From Methanospirillaceae archaeon (GTDB lineage: Archaea > Halobacteriota > Methanomicrobia > Methanomicrobiales > Methanospirillaceae): a DNA stretch of 64,000 nucleotides. Of this stretch, positions 26,288 to 34,556 are shown piece after piece. The notes beneath the pieces are model-generated. The model was not told the DNA's origin and searched no databases. It worked only from the letters and a program-made list of their open reading frames with translations. Location: NCBI GenBank assembly GCA_016926505.1, contig JAFGOM010000083.1:20791-84790 (forward strand). The letters run 5' to 3'. The position numbers and the translations under genes were made by a program. Position 1 is the stretch's first letter, and each line of letters opens with the position of its first letter.

Positions 26288-27950
26288 AACCCTCCTGTCT
26301 GAGGGTGTCGGAACCATCTTTGGTTATCCGGGAGGTGTTGTCCTCCCCCTGTATGATGAATTATATGATGCACCTATTCGGCATATCCTCGTACGACATG
26401 AACAGGCAGCCATTCATGCAGCAGACGGATATGCCCGGGCCAGCGGGAAGGTAGGGGTATGTCTTGCAACATCAGGCCCCGGAGCCTGTAATCTTGTGTC
26501 AGGTCTTGCAACTGCCTACATGGACTCAGTCCCGGTGGTCGCATTAACCGGGCAGGTTCCAACCGCCCTCCTCGGTAACGACGCATTCCAGGAGTCTGAC
26601 ATTACCGGTATCACGTTGCCGATAACAAAGCATAACTACCTGGTTCAGGATGTATCAGAATTACAGCGGGTCATCAAGGAAGCGTTTTACATTGCAGGAA
26701 CCGGGAGAAAAGGGCCGGTTCTCATTGACCTGCCAAAAGATATCCTTACTACCGAGGTTACGTCAGATGAACCCATAACAGAGATTAACCTTCGGGGATA
26801 CCGGCCCTGTTATGAGGGCCATAAACGCCAGATTGACCGTGCAGCAGATCTGATAGCAGCATCCCGCCGTCCGGTTATCTATGCAGGGGGAGGGGTTATC
26901 TCATCTGATGCATCTGAACAGTTATGTGAATTTGTCGAGAAGACACAGATTCCGGTGACCGCCACGTTAATGGGCCTTGGTGCAATTCCTTCGAAAAATC
27001 CGCTGTTTCTGGGAATGCTCGGGATGCACGGAACACGAACGGCGAATTATGCGATTACCGAGTCAGATCTGCTGATAGCAATCGGAGTCAGGTTCGATGA
27101 CCGGGTTACCGGGAAGATATCTGAGTTTGCCCCGAAGGCAAAAATTATTCACATCGATATCGATCCTGCAGAGATAGGCAAGAATAAACTGGTTGATCTC
27201 CCGATTGTCGGAGATGCAGGTAGTGTTCTGTCAGGTCTTATCGAGAAGGTAACCGGGGTTATCGGTGAAGAGGGATGGAGGAATCAGATTCAGGAATGGA
27301 AGACCCGGTATCCTCTTACCATACCGGATGACGGAAAACTGCATCCCCAGTTTGTGATTAAGACTCTCTCAACCATCCTCAACGGAGGGGGCATCATTGT
27401 TACCGAGGTCGGACAGAACCAGATGTGGGCTGCACAGCACTACGAGTTCACCCGCCCGCGGCAGTGGATCAGTTCAGGAGGTCTTGGAACCATGGGATAT
27501 GGATTCCCTGCAGGTATGGGTGCCCATGTTGCATGCCCAAATGAGCCGGTTTTTGTTATTGCCGGTGACGGAAGTTTCCAGATGAATATTCAGGAGTTGG
27601 GAACCGTGGCCCAGTACCATATCCCGGTCAAGATTGCGATCATCAACAACCAGTACCTTGGCATGGTCAGGCAATGGCAGGAGTTGTTTTATGAGAAACG
27701 GTACTCCTATACCGAACTGCCTGACGTTGATTTTGTCGGGATCGCGAAGGCATACGGCATCCCGGGGATGAGGGTAACAGAACCGGCCGGGGTCAGACCT
27801 GCACTGGAGGAAGCTCTCGCAACGGAAGGCCCGTATCTTATCGATTTTCGCGTGGAACGGGAAGAAAATGTGTTTCCGATGGTTCCTGCAGGGTGCGCCA
27901 TATGTGAGATGATAGGAGAGCGGCATCCGCACGATGAGGAGGGATCATGA
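26259..27950 (+). CDS. ilvB: Acetolactate synthase large subunit
   Basis: The 563-residue catalytic subunit of acetohydroxyacid synthase makes 2-acetolactate from pyruvate with thiamine diphosphate. The catalytic Glu lies in RHEQAAIHAADGYARASG near residue 50. The FAD-binding central domain (GIRFDDRVTGK-like: IAIGVRFDDRVTGKISEFA) and the ThDP motif GDGSFQMNIQELGTVAQY...NNQYLGMVRQWQ near residues 430-470 are typical. The start ATG overlaps the preceding LeuA/CimA gene by 29 bases, and the stop overlaps ilvN by four (ATGA), so translation of the three is coupled. Confidence 0.95.
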   Translation: MTNGAQILVRTLLSEGVGTIFGYPGGVVLPLYDELYDAPIRHILVRHEQAAIHAADGYARASGKVGVCLATSGPGACNLVSGLATAYMDSVPVVALTGQVPTALLGNDAFQESDITGITLPITKHNYLVQDVSELQRVIKEAFYIAGTGRKGPVLIDLPKDILTTEVTSDEPITEINLRGYRPCYEGHKRQIDRAADLIAASRRPVIYAGGGVISSDASEQLCEFVEKTQIPVTATLMGLGAIPSKNPLFLGMLGMHGTRTANYAITESDLLIAIGVRFDDRVTGKISEFAPKAKIIHIDIDPAEIGKNKLVDLPIVGDAGSVLSGLIEKVTGVIGEEGWRNQIQEWKTRYPLTIPDDGKLHPQFVIKTLSTILNGGGIIVTEVGQNQMWAAQHYEFTRPRQWISSGGLGTMGYGFPAGMGAHVACPNEPVFVIAGDGSFQMNIQELGTVAQYHIPVKIAIINNQYLGMVRQWQELFYEKRYSYTELPDVDFVGIAKAYGIPGMRVTEPAGVRPALEEALATEGPYLIDFRVEREENVFPMVPAGCAICEMIGERHPHDEEGS

Positions 27951-28447
27951 GGTCACATATCTTAAGCGTTCTTGTCGAGAACCGTTCCGGTGTGTTATCC
28001 CGGGTATCAGGGCTCTTCTCGCGGAGAGGATTTAATATCGAAAGCCTTGCTGTCGGGCCCTGTGAAGAGGATGATCTCTCCCGGATTACCATCGTTGTGA
28101 AGGGTGATGATGCACACATTGAGCAGGTAAAGAAGCAGCTCAATAAACTCATCGATGTGGTCACCGTCAGGGATATTACGTACCAGAATTATGTTGAACG
28201 CGAACTGGCGCTTATCAAGGTCCAGGCAGAACCGGGAGAACCCCGTTCCGGAGTTATCCAGATAGCGGATCTCTTCCGGGCAAAGATCATCGATGTCGGG
28301 CGGAACAGCGTTATTCTTGAGGTAACCGGTGATTCTGAAAAGATAGATGCAATCGAGAACCTTCTGTATGAATTCGGAATATCTGAACTGGTACGGACCG
28401 GAAGAATAGCACTTCAACGCTGTGAAAAGAGCGGAAACGGGAAATAA
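27947..28447 (+). CDS. ilvN: Acetolactate synthase small (regulatory) subunit
   Basis: The 166-residue regulatory partner of IlvB gives feedback control, usually by valine, and stabilises the active enzyme. The N-terminal ACT domain reads HILSVLVENRSGVLSRVSGLFSRRGFNIESLAVGPCEEDDLSRITIVV, and the C-terminal IlvN-specific domain ends with the pattern VILEVTGDSEKIDAIENLL. The length matches the family. ATG 27947 overlaps the ilvB stop by four bases (ATGA). T-rich sequence (ATTTTTCCTTTTTCCC) follows the stop codon and probably terminates the operon. Confidence 0.95.
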   Translation: MRSHILSVLVENRSGVLSRVSGLFSRRGFNIESLAVGPCEEDDLSRITIVVKGDDAHIEQVKKQLNKLIDVVTVRDITYQNYVERELALIKVQAEPGEPRSGVIQIADLFRAKIIDVGRNSVILEVTGDSEKIDAIENLLYEFGISELVRTGRIALQRCEKSGNGK

Positions 28448-28913
28448 GACTCATATTTTTCCTTTTTCCCTCTTCATCTGCCTTTTTTGCATTCATGACT
28501 GGTATCTGGTCCGGACGGATTGATATCGACAGATGACGAATGCGCCATCGCTAATTATATATCCTCTCCCGACTCATACTCTGTATCCACCCGGGTGTCA
28601 TGATTCATGACACCGAGGCGGGATAATTCGGATCTGACCCCTACGTTCAGACCGTAAATCAGAAAAATACTTCATCCTCCTATGAAACAGGTATTTTTTT
28701 CCCTGATACTCTCAAATACTCTTTTTCATCATCACAAAGGACAGGGTAATAGGGCAGATGAATGGTAACACCTCTGCGGATCTGCACTGATGTCCGGGCA
28801 TCTGACATTGATTCAATGAAGGTTTCTCTGCACCGGTATCGGTTATTTCTGTACTGCATCTTCGTGGTTTTTAAGATACATACATAGGTTCTGCCTGCAA
28901 ACGATGATATACG
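28448..28913. other. Non-coding gap with palindrome and TATA element
   Basis: After T-rich terminator-like sequence, the gap has a strong TATA-like TAATTATATATCC (about 28553-28564) and a 21-base perfect palindrome (28594-28614). On the minus strand a 42-codon frame (28680-28808, starting MSDARTSVQIRRG) looks weakly protein-like but has no ribosome-binding site. No known RNA family was recognised. Confidence 0.4.
28594..28614. promoter_or_regulatory. 21-base perfect palindrome downstream of a TATA box
   Basis: GGTGTCATGA, a central T, then its exact reverse complement. It lies 30-60 bases after the TATA element at 28553-28564, so it straddles the expected transcript start. It could be a repressor site, or an RNA hairpin (8-base stem, 5-base loop) at the 5' end of a transcript. 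No protein of good size starts right after it. Confidence 0.5.
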
Positions 28914-29447
28914 ATGCCGGGAGAAGGCAGTGATAATACCGATCATCTGATCGTCCTCGTCTCTCTCACTGACGAGTCCGGATATGTCAAGGGAAACCCG
29001 TACCGGGAACTGGGACTGTCTGCTGATACCCCTCTGTCAGAGGTTGCCGGGATTATTCTTGACTCATTCGGGTTTGATTCCGGCAGACCATTCGGATTTT
29101 TCAGTATTATTCATGGAGATTACAGTAGTTCCCCCTGGCAGGTTGATTCTTTCTCCCCGGAAATCGCGAGTCATCCCATCTCAGTAATTCGGGATTTGCC
29201 ACAATCCCAGATTCTTTTTGTGTATGATTTTGAGGAACAATGGCGTTTTCTTGTTAAATACATCGGCAAAATGGATCCTCCACAGAATAACCCCTCTCCG
29301 GTAATTCTCTCCAGTGAGGGTATGGCCCCGGACCAGTATGGTCCTGCTGCCTGGGATAATCCGGAAAAACCGGATCCCGATCTATCCTCTGGTCATAATC
29401 GGGAACGGTTCTATTATCAGAAACGACTCTTTGAAGAGTGGGATTGA
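28914..29447 (+). CDS. pRiA4b ORF-3-like (IS1096 passenger TnpR-like) protein
   Basis: A 177-residue protein that resembles the plasmid pRiA4b ORF-3-like domain. The clues are an N-terminal strand-helix layout (YRELGLSADTPLSEVAGIILDSFGFDSGRPFGFF) and the hallmark phrase FVYDFEEQWRFLVKYIG, the counterpart of the family's YDFGDxWxHxI. The family is widespread, often near mobile elements, and has no proven function. No transposase or repeats are seen here, so I regard it as a chromosomal gene. The Pro-rich C-terminal part (MDPPQNN...) is variable. The start ATG has no ribosome-binding site; a TATA-like AAGATACATACAT lies 30-40 bases upstream. Confidence 0.65.
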   Translation: MPGEGSDNTDHLIVLVSLTDESGYVKGNPYRELGLSADTPLSEVAGIILDSFGFDSGRPFGFFSIIHGDYSSSPWQVDSFSPEIASHPISVIRDLPQSQILFVYDFEEQWRFLVKYIGKMDPPQNNPSPVILSSEGMAPDQYGPAAWDNPEKPDPDLSSGHNRERFYYQKRLFEEWD

Positions 29448-29532
29448 GGTCCTATCTCTGAAAGTAAGTATCCCGGTTATTATCATGGATTATTTTCAAA
29501 AGAAAAGAAAAAGGGATAAAAACGGGTTATCC

Positions 29533-29967
29533 CTACAAAAATTCCTGCTGCCTGACGAGGTTAAAACCGGCATTTAAAATATGTTCTATCGCTTCCTCTA
29601 CGTGATCGACCCGAAGGATAAGGACTGCCTTGTCTTTTCCGCTATATGCATAACTGTACTCGATGTTTATCGATGCATTGGCAAGCGTCTGGGCAATCTC
29701 ATACAGGCCCCCTGGTTCATCACGCATGATGACCGCGATAACATCGGTATATGCAACATTGAACCCCAATTCTGCCAGTTTATCATAGGCTTCCCTGGTT
29801 TTGTCAACAAGAACCCGAATCACTCCAAACCCGTCTGCCTCGGCAATTGAGAACGCTTTTATGTTAATACCTTCGTCAAGAAACGCTTTTGCCATCGTTG
29901 CAAGTCTTCCCGGCTTATTCTCTGAGAATAAGGAGACCTGCTTTATCAGATACGACTCTTTTTCCAT
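29533..29967 (-). CDS. Tandem ACT-domain regulatory protein
   Basis: A 144-residue protein made of two ACT domains. The first has SLFSENKPGRLATMAKAFLDEGINIKAFSIA (about residues 12-42), and the second AVIMRDEPGGLYEIAQTLANASINIEYSYAY (about 78-108). Such pairs bind amino acids or other small ligands. Proteins of this sort commonly sit beside phenylacetate-CoA ligases in archaea and clostridia and are presumed sensors of aromatic amino acids or aryl acids. The start codon directly abuts the stop of the preceding phenylacetate-CoA ligase gene, so it is the last gene of that operon. Confidence 0.88.
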   Translation of the reverse strand: MEKESYLIKQVSLFSENKPGRLATMAKAFLDEGINIKAFSIAEADGFGVIRVLVDKTREAYDKLAELGFNVAYTDVIAVIMRDEPGGLYEIAQTLANASINIEYSYAYSGKDKAVLILRVDHVEEAIEHILNAGFNLVRQQEFL

Positions 29968-31269
29968 CTACATACTCCTTTTGTCAATTACCCGTTTCGC
30001 TTTCCCTTCAAACCGGGGAAGGGATCCCGGTTCTGCAAGTTCAACCCGCACAGACACATTTAACTGGTTTTTCAACTGGTTCTCAATATTCTTCCTGATA
30101 TGAATCAGATCCGGTATCTTGTCAGAGAATGCAAGGGGTGTAATCTCAACCCTGACAAGCATGTCATCAAGAGAGTTGACCCGGTCAATCTCTATCATGA
30201 AATGCTCGCCTACTTCCTTTATCCCGAGAAGGGTATGCTCAATCTGGCTTGGAAAAACATTAATTCCCCTGATAATGAGCATATCATCGACCCGTCCTGA
30301 GAGTCGCTGTAACCGGGGATGTGTCCGGCCGCAGGAACAGATACCGGCCTCCATTGCAGTGATGTCACCGGTGCGGTACCTGATGATGGGCAGTCCTTCT
30401 TTCTGCAGCATCGTCACCACGAGTTCACCTTTGACCCCGGGAAGAACCGGTTCATCGGTATCAGGATCCAGGATCTCGGTAAACATAAAGTCTGACCATA
30501 CATGAAAACCAGCCTGTGCTTCGCATTCTGAGAAGAGCGGCCCGGACAATTCACTGGTTCCATAGATGTCATACGCCTTTATCCCGAGCCAGGACTCAAT
30601 CCGCTCACGCATCTTCTCACTCCAGGGTTCTGCACCGACAATCGCCTTCCGAAGAAGGGTATCATCCTTAATTGAGATCCCCATCCGTTCTGCAACTTCC
30701 CCGATATGAAGGAGGTACGAAGGGGTGCAGGCGATTGCCGTAACCCGGAGATCCTGCATCAGCTCAATCTGCCGCTCGGTGTTACCGACACTGGTAGGCA
30801 CTACAATGGCTCCAATCCGTTCTGCACCATAATGCAGTCCAAGCCCCCCGGTAAAGAGGCCATACCCGTAGCTGACCTGGATAACGTCTCCGCGGGAGAG
30901 TCCAGTCGAGGATAATGCCCGTGCCAGGGATATGGTCCAGTTATCGATATCACGGGCGGTATAGGCAACAACGGTCGGTTTTCCGGTAGTCCCTGATGAA
31001 ACATGATACCTCACCAGTTCCTCGTGGTCATAGAAGATGAGACCATCTGGATAATTATCACGGAGATCCTGTTTTCTCATGAAAGGCAGTTTTTTCATGT
31101 CAGACAGGGAGCAGATATCATCAGGATGAACTCCGTGCTCCTTCATCCGCTGCTGATAAAAGGGAGAAAAACTGTAGAGCCGGTATACAAGGTTTTTCAA
31201 GAGCCGGTACTGCATTTCATGGAGTTTCTCCTGAGGCATTGTCTCGATTCTGGGATCCCAGTACTGCAT
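29968..31269 (-). CDS. paaK: Phenylacetate-CoA ligase (second copy of tandem pair)
   Basis: A 433-residue adenylate-forming enzyme that activates phenylacetate or a related aryl acid to its CoA thioester with ATP. The P-loop-like motif VSSGTTGKPTVVAYT (about 92-106), the adenylate-binding DIYGTSELSGPLFSECE and the motif YRTGDITAMEAGICSCGRTHPRLQRLSGRVDDMLIIRGINVFPSQIE segment (cited here only as landmarks around residues 300-350) are diagnostic of PaaK. The Cys in GICSCGR is conserved in the family. It is preceded by a paralogous gene with only two bases between, and is followed at once by the ACT protein. In methanogens such enzymes may salvage aryl acids for aromatic amino-acid synthesis together with indolepyruvate ferredoxin oxidoreductase. 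Confidence 0.9.
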   Translation of the reverse strand: MQYWDPRIETMPQEKLHEMQYRLLKNLVYRLYSFSPFYQQRMKEHGVHPDDICSLSDMKKLPFMRKQDLRDNYPDGLIFYDHEELVRYHVSSGTTGKPTVVAYTARDIDNWTISLARALSSTGLSRGDVIQVSYGYGLFTGGLGLHYGAERIGAIVVPTSVGNTERQIELMQDLRVTAIACTPSYLLHIGEVAERMGISIKDDTLLRKAIVGAEPWSEKMRERIESWLGIKAYDIYGTSELSGPLFSECEAQAGFHVWSDFMFTEILDPDTDEPVLPGVKGELVVTMLQKEGLPIIRYRTGDITAMEAGICSCGRTHPRLQRLSGRVDDMLIIRGINVFPSQIEHTLLGIKEVGEHFMIEIDRVNSLDDMLVRVEITPLAFSDKIPDLIHIRKNIENQLKNQLNVSVRVELAEPGSLPRFEGKAKRVIDKRSM

Positions 31270-31271
31270 GG

Positions 31272-32564
31272 TTACATCTTCTCCCTGCGATCTATTACGC
31301 GTTTTGCCTTTCCTTCAAACCTCGGGAGAGAACCGGGTTCGACCAGACGAACATTTGTCCGCAGCTCCAGTACATCCCGTAATGCCCTCTGTATCCGTTC
31401 CCGTATTGTTTTGAGATCGGCAAGTTCACCGCTGAAGAACTGCCGGTTTATCTCTACCTCGATGATCATCTCGTCCATGTGATTGACCCGGTCAACATAG
31501 ACCATGTAACTGCCTGCGACCTCGGGGATGGAGAGGAGAACGTGCTCGATCTGGCTTGGGAATACGTTGATGCCCCGGATAACAAGCATATCATCACTCC
31601 TTCCGGTAAACCGTGCAATCTTCCTGCCCCTTCCACAGGGACAGACATCGTCAAGCAGCATCGTGATATCACCGGTCCGGTATCGTAAGAGCGGCATCGC
31701 TTCCTTTGTCAGGGGTGTAATGACGAGCTCCCCGCGTTCGTTTGGACCAAGAGGTTCACCGGTGGCAGGATCAATGATCTCGACAAGGAAACTGTCATGC
31801 CAGATATGAAGGCCGTTGTGCTCGGGGCATTCAAAGGCAACGCCAGGTCCGTAAAGTTCACTCATCCCGTAACTGTCAAATGCAGTAACCCTGAGTTTCT
31901 CCTCGAGCTCGGTGCGCATCTGGTCAGACCACGGTTCAGCCCCGAATATTCCGGTTTTCAGTGAGTCAAGCGGGATCTGTAGTTCCTCTGCCACTTCGGC
32001 AAGATGCAGGGCATAACTGGGTGTACAATGAATCGCAGTGACGCAGAAATCATGGATCATCTCAATCTGCCGTTTGGTGTTGCCCGTTGCACTGGGAATC
32101 GTTGTCAGACCTGCTTTCTCTGCCCCGTAATGAAACCCGAGACCACCGGTAAACATGCCGTAATTCACCATATTCTGGAAGATATCATCATCAGAAAGTC
32201 CAATCATGGTCAGATTCCGGGCTATGAGATCTGACCAGTTATCAAGATCTCCTTTTGTATATCCAACCACGGTGGGTTTCCCGGTCGTTCCTGATGTGGT
32301 ATGAATCCGTACGATCTCTTTGAGGGGGACTGCAAAGAACCCGAATGGATATCCTTCCCGTAAATCCTGTTTTTTTGTAAAAGGCAGGTTTTTTATATCA
32401 CTCGTTTTTGTAATGTCATCAGCCGATATCCCTGCTTCCTGTAGCCGGTGCTGATAAAATGGGACATGACAGGCTCTTTTTATCGTCTCCTGTAACCGTT
32501 TCACCTGGAGTTTTTCCAGTTCCTCTGGTTGTATCGTCTCGATTGCTTTGTCCCAGTATCTCAT
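31272..32564 (-). CDS. paaK: Phenylacetate-CoA ligase (first copy of tandem pair)
   Basis: A 430-residue paralogue of the next gene with the same domain plan: SGTTGKPTVVGYTKGDLDNW, DSYGMSELYGPGVAFECPEH and RTGDITMLLDDVCPCGRGRK. It converts an aryl acetate to aryl-acetyl-CoA. ATG 32564 begins MRYWDKAIET, aligning with MQYWDPRIET of the second copy, and has AGGAATG upstream, so the longer frame from 32603 is not favoured. The two copies are clearly related but differ at many positions, so they are not a recent duplication and probably have different preferences (for example phenylacetate versus indole- or hydroxyphenylacetate). Three genes of the operon run in the same direction with gaps of two bases or less. 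Confidence 0.9.
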   Translation of the reverse strand: MRYWDKAIETIQPEELEKLQVKRLQETIKRACHVPFYQHRLQEAGISADDITKTSDIKNLPFTKKQDLREGYPFGFFAVPLKEIVRIHTTSGTTGKPTVVGYTKGDLDNWSDLIARNLTMIGLSDDDIFQNMVNYGMFTGGLGFHYGAEKAGLTTIPSATGNTKRQIEMIHDFCVTAIHCTPSYALHLAEVAEELQIPLDSLKTGIFGAEPWSDQMRTELEEKLRVTAFDSYGMSELYGPGVAFECPEHNGLHIWHDSFLVEIIDPATGEPLGPNERGELVITPLTKEAMPLLRYRTGDITMLLDDVCPCGRGRKIARFTGRSDDMLVIRGINVFPSQIEHVLLSIPEVAGSYMVYVDRVNHMDEMIIEVEINRQFFSGELADLKTIRERIQRALRDVLELRTNVRLVEPGSLPRFEGKAKRVIDRREKM

Positions 32565-33006
32565 GTAATCATTCCTATGACTCCTGTTATCCCGAACTCT
32601 CAAATCTTTTGTGAAATCCGGGGGTTATCCGGATTTTTCAGTTCTGCAAAATGCAATACCCATAAAAACCTGTTATCAGAAAGATCCGGCATCTCTCTCT
32701 AGTATCTTTCCTATTATCATGCGTGAGCGGATAAGAAAAACCCTGCTACCTTGTAACACGGTGGGGGTATCGTGTCCGGAGGTTTGATGCAGACCTGTAC
32801 CGCTGCTCTTTATTTCTTTCTCGGTGCCGGTCTTTCCCGGCGTTACAGGTACCTGATACCGGTTCCCTGCCATATCAAATAATTAACTCAAAATCAACTT
32901 TTTTTTCCTATTAAAGAAAAAATTGATGTTTTTTTTATCCCGCATCCTCTCATTTGATGCCAACTAATTAATAGGGGAAAGGATATATTAGCAGTAGTGA
33001 GTTATC
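32565..33006. other. Gene-free region with T-rich hairpin
   Basis: No convincing gene lies in these 442 bases. Near the right end are an inverted repeat with T8 tail (32893-32936) and a TATA-like GATATATTAG about 32984-32993, 15-23 bases ahead of the next gene. The left part carries the upstream region of the phenylacetate-CoA ligase operon. Confidence 0.4.
32893..32936 (+). terminator. Terminator-like hairpin followed by T8
   Basis: The arms ATCAAC(T)8C and GAAAAAATTGAT can pair around a short loop (CTATTAAA), and G plus eight T residues follow. On the plus strand this looks like a bacterial-type terminator, although no gene lies just upstream on that strand. It may end an unseen small RNA or insulate the next gene. 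Confidence 0.4.
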
Positions 33007-33696
33007 ATGGTAGGAAATGATGTTACCACGTACGTGATGCAGCCGATTAATGACTCCATCATGGTTATTATGGATCTGATTCCAAAGATTATCGGCGCAG
33101 TAATTATCCTCCTTATCGGGTGGATAGTCGGCAGGGTCCTTGGAAAGGTAGTGAAACTCTTTATTGAAAAGGTCGGTGTTGAAGCAGCCTTGTCAAAAAC
33201 AATCGTCGGGAAGACTTTTTTAAATAGCGGGATGTCTGTGGGAACTGCTGCAGACTACCTGGTTCGCATCGTTGTCTATCTGCTTGCCATCATGTCGGCA
33301 GCCGAGATTCTCAACATCTATAACCTCTCTGAGATTATGCAGGGAATCGTATCATACATCCCCAACATTGTCGGATTTATCCTCATCATCGTGATAGGTC
33401 TGATTCTTGTGGATTACTTTGCTGATTTCATCGAGACTTATGGGAAAACGGCAAGTATCGCCCTTATCTCTCCGGTTGTTATCATCCTGCGACTCCTCTT
33501 CTATCTTGTCGTTCTCATCATGGCACTGACCACCTTACGCCTTGATGTAACTATCATCTATGTCTTTATTCAGCCACTGGCATGGGGAATCGGTCTCGGA
33601 GTAGGTGTTGCAATCGCCCTCTTCTTCGGACTCGGTCTCAAAGATCGTGCCCCTGAAATGGTCGATTCGTTCCTTGATTCGATGGACCGCAAATAA
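33007..33696 (+). CDS. Mechanosensitive-channel-like TM-helix repeat protein
   Basis: A 229-residue membrane protein with about five hydrophobic helices. Two copies of the MscS-associated conserved TM helix pattern are seen: IIGAVIILLIGWIVGRVLGKVVKLFIEKVG (residues about 28-57) and a later GFILIIVIGLILVDYFADFIETYG. A Gly-rich third segment (WGIGLGVGVAIALFFGLGLKDRA) matches the family end. Proteins with only these helices, without the MscS beta domain, occur in many prokaryotes; a channel or membrane-tension role is inferred. A T7 run at 33704-33710 follows the stop codon. Confidence 0.8.
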   Translation: MVGNDVTTYVMQPINDSIMVIMDLIPKIIGAVIILLIGWIVGRVLGKVVKLFIEKVGVEAALSKTIVGKTFLNSGMSVGTAADYLVRIVVYLLAIMSAAEILNIYNLSEIMQGIVSYIPNIVGFILIIVIGLILVDYFADFIETYGKTASIALISPVVIILRLLFYLVVLIMALTTLRLDVTIIYVFIQPLAWGIGLGVGVAIALFFGLGLKDRAPEMVDSFLDSMDRK

Positions 33697-33703
33697 TCAA
33701 CCC

Positions 33704-33710
33704 TTTTTTT
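33704..33710 (+). terminator. Poly-T terminator after the TM-helix protein
   Basis: Seven T residues, eight bases past the stop codon at 33696, suited to archaeal termination. Confidence 0.35.
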
Positions 33711-33748
33711 CCCATATTCACTTGTAGTAGTACTGCATAGATCAGTAT

Positions 33749-34414
33749 ATGCAGATAATTGCGCTCAATGGAAGTCCCCGGAAAGAGAACAGCACCACAA
33801 AAAAACTGGTGGATGAGGTACTCTTCGGTGTCAGAACTGCCGGTGCAGAGACATCCTACATTGATCTCTGCCAGTATACGATAGGATACTGTACCGGCTG
33901 CGGGAGCTGTTATATAAGCGGGAATTGTGTCATTGATGATGATTACCCGGAAATTCTAAAGAGAATTCTTTCTGCTGACGGCATTGTTTTTGCAAGTCCG
34001 AATTATATCAACCAGGTCACGGCACAGGTAAAGACGTTCCTTGACCGGAGTGCTGATGCCATACACTGCCAGCGGTTCTCTGGTATGTATGGATGTTCTG
34101 TCTCAACAGCCGGCGGTTCGGGTGCTCTTGAGGTGGCAGCATACCTGAACCGGACTCTTGGTATCCTTGGAGCAGATACGGTCGGCGGGGTAGGAGTTGT
34201 GATGGCTGAAGGAGAGGAAGCATGGAACAGAGCAGTACAGGAAGCACGGAAACTCGGAAAGGATCTTGTTGATGCCATCCAGGTCAGAAGAAAGTTTCCT
34301 GAACAGGAAGCGGTTCATCACGAGATGCATGAGCGTATGAAGGCTTTAATACTCTCAAACAAGGATGTATGGAAGCATGAATACCGGTACTGGCAGGATA
34401 AAGGCTGGCTGTGA
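33749..34414 (+). CDS. Iron-sulfur flavoprotein (NADPH-dependent FMN reductase-like)
   Basis: A 221-residue flavodoxin-fold protein. GSPRKENSTTKKL (residues about 8-20) binds FMN phosphate. The compact cysteine motif YCTGCGSCYISGNCVIDDD (CxxCxxC...C) matches the 4Fe-4S site of Isf-type iron-sulfur flavoproteins from methanogens, which reduce oxygen, peroxide or other acceptors with electrons from ferredoxin. The segment SADGIVFASPNYINQVTAQVKTFLDR is also typical. It is a single gene, and T/A-rich sequence that could terminate both convergent genes lies downstream (34482-34496). A second member of the family is at 55079-55657. Confidence 0.85.
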   Translation: MQIIALNGSPRKENSTTKKLVDEVLFGVRTAGAETSYIDLCQYTIGYCTGCGSCYISGNCVIDDDYPEILKRILSADGIVFASPNYINQVTAQVKTFLDRSADAIHCQRFSGMYGCSVSTAGGSGALEVAAYLNRTLGILGADTVGGVGVVMAEGEEAWNRAVQEARKLGKDLVDAIQVRRKFPEQEAVHHEMHERMKALILSNKDVWKHEYRYWQDKGWL

Positions 34415-34481
34415 ACGGTATCAGATCCGGATATAATCAAAAAAACTGGTGAGATAAAAGATATCCGGATTTTCGGTCTTA

Positions 34482-34496
34482 TTTTTTGAAAAAAAA
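34482..34496. terminator. Possible bidirectional T/A-run terminator
   Basis: Six T residues, G, then eight A residues between two convergent genes (ends at 34414 and 34557). This gives a T-run on each strand. Confidence 0.35.
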
Positions 34497-34556
34497 GATC
34501 TGCATTGATTACCAGCCATCCCGGGTTCTATTTTTTGGTATAATTTTTTAAAATAA

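Noticed and set aside
28914..29447. IS-element origin of the pRiA4b ORF-3-like gene
   Set aside because: No transposase, terminal inverted repeats or target-site duplications are visible around it.
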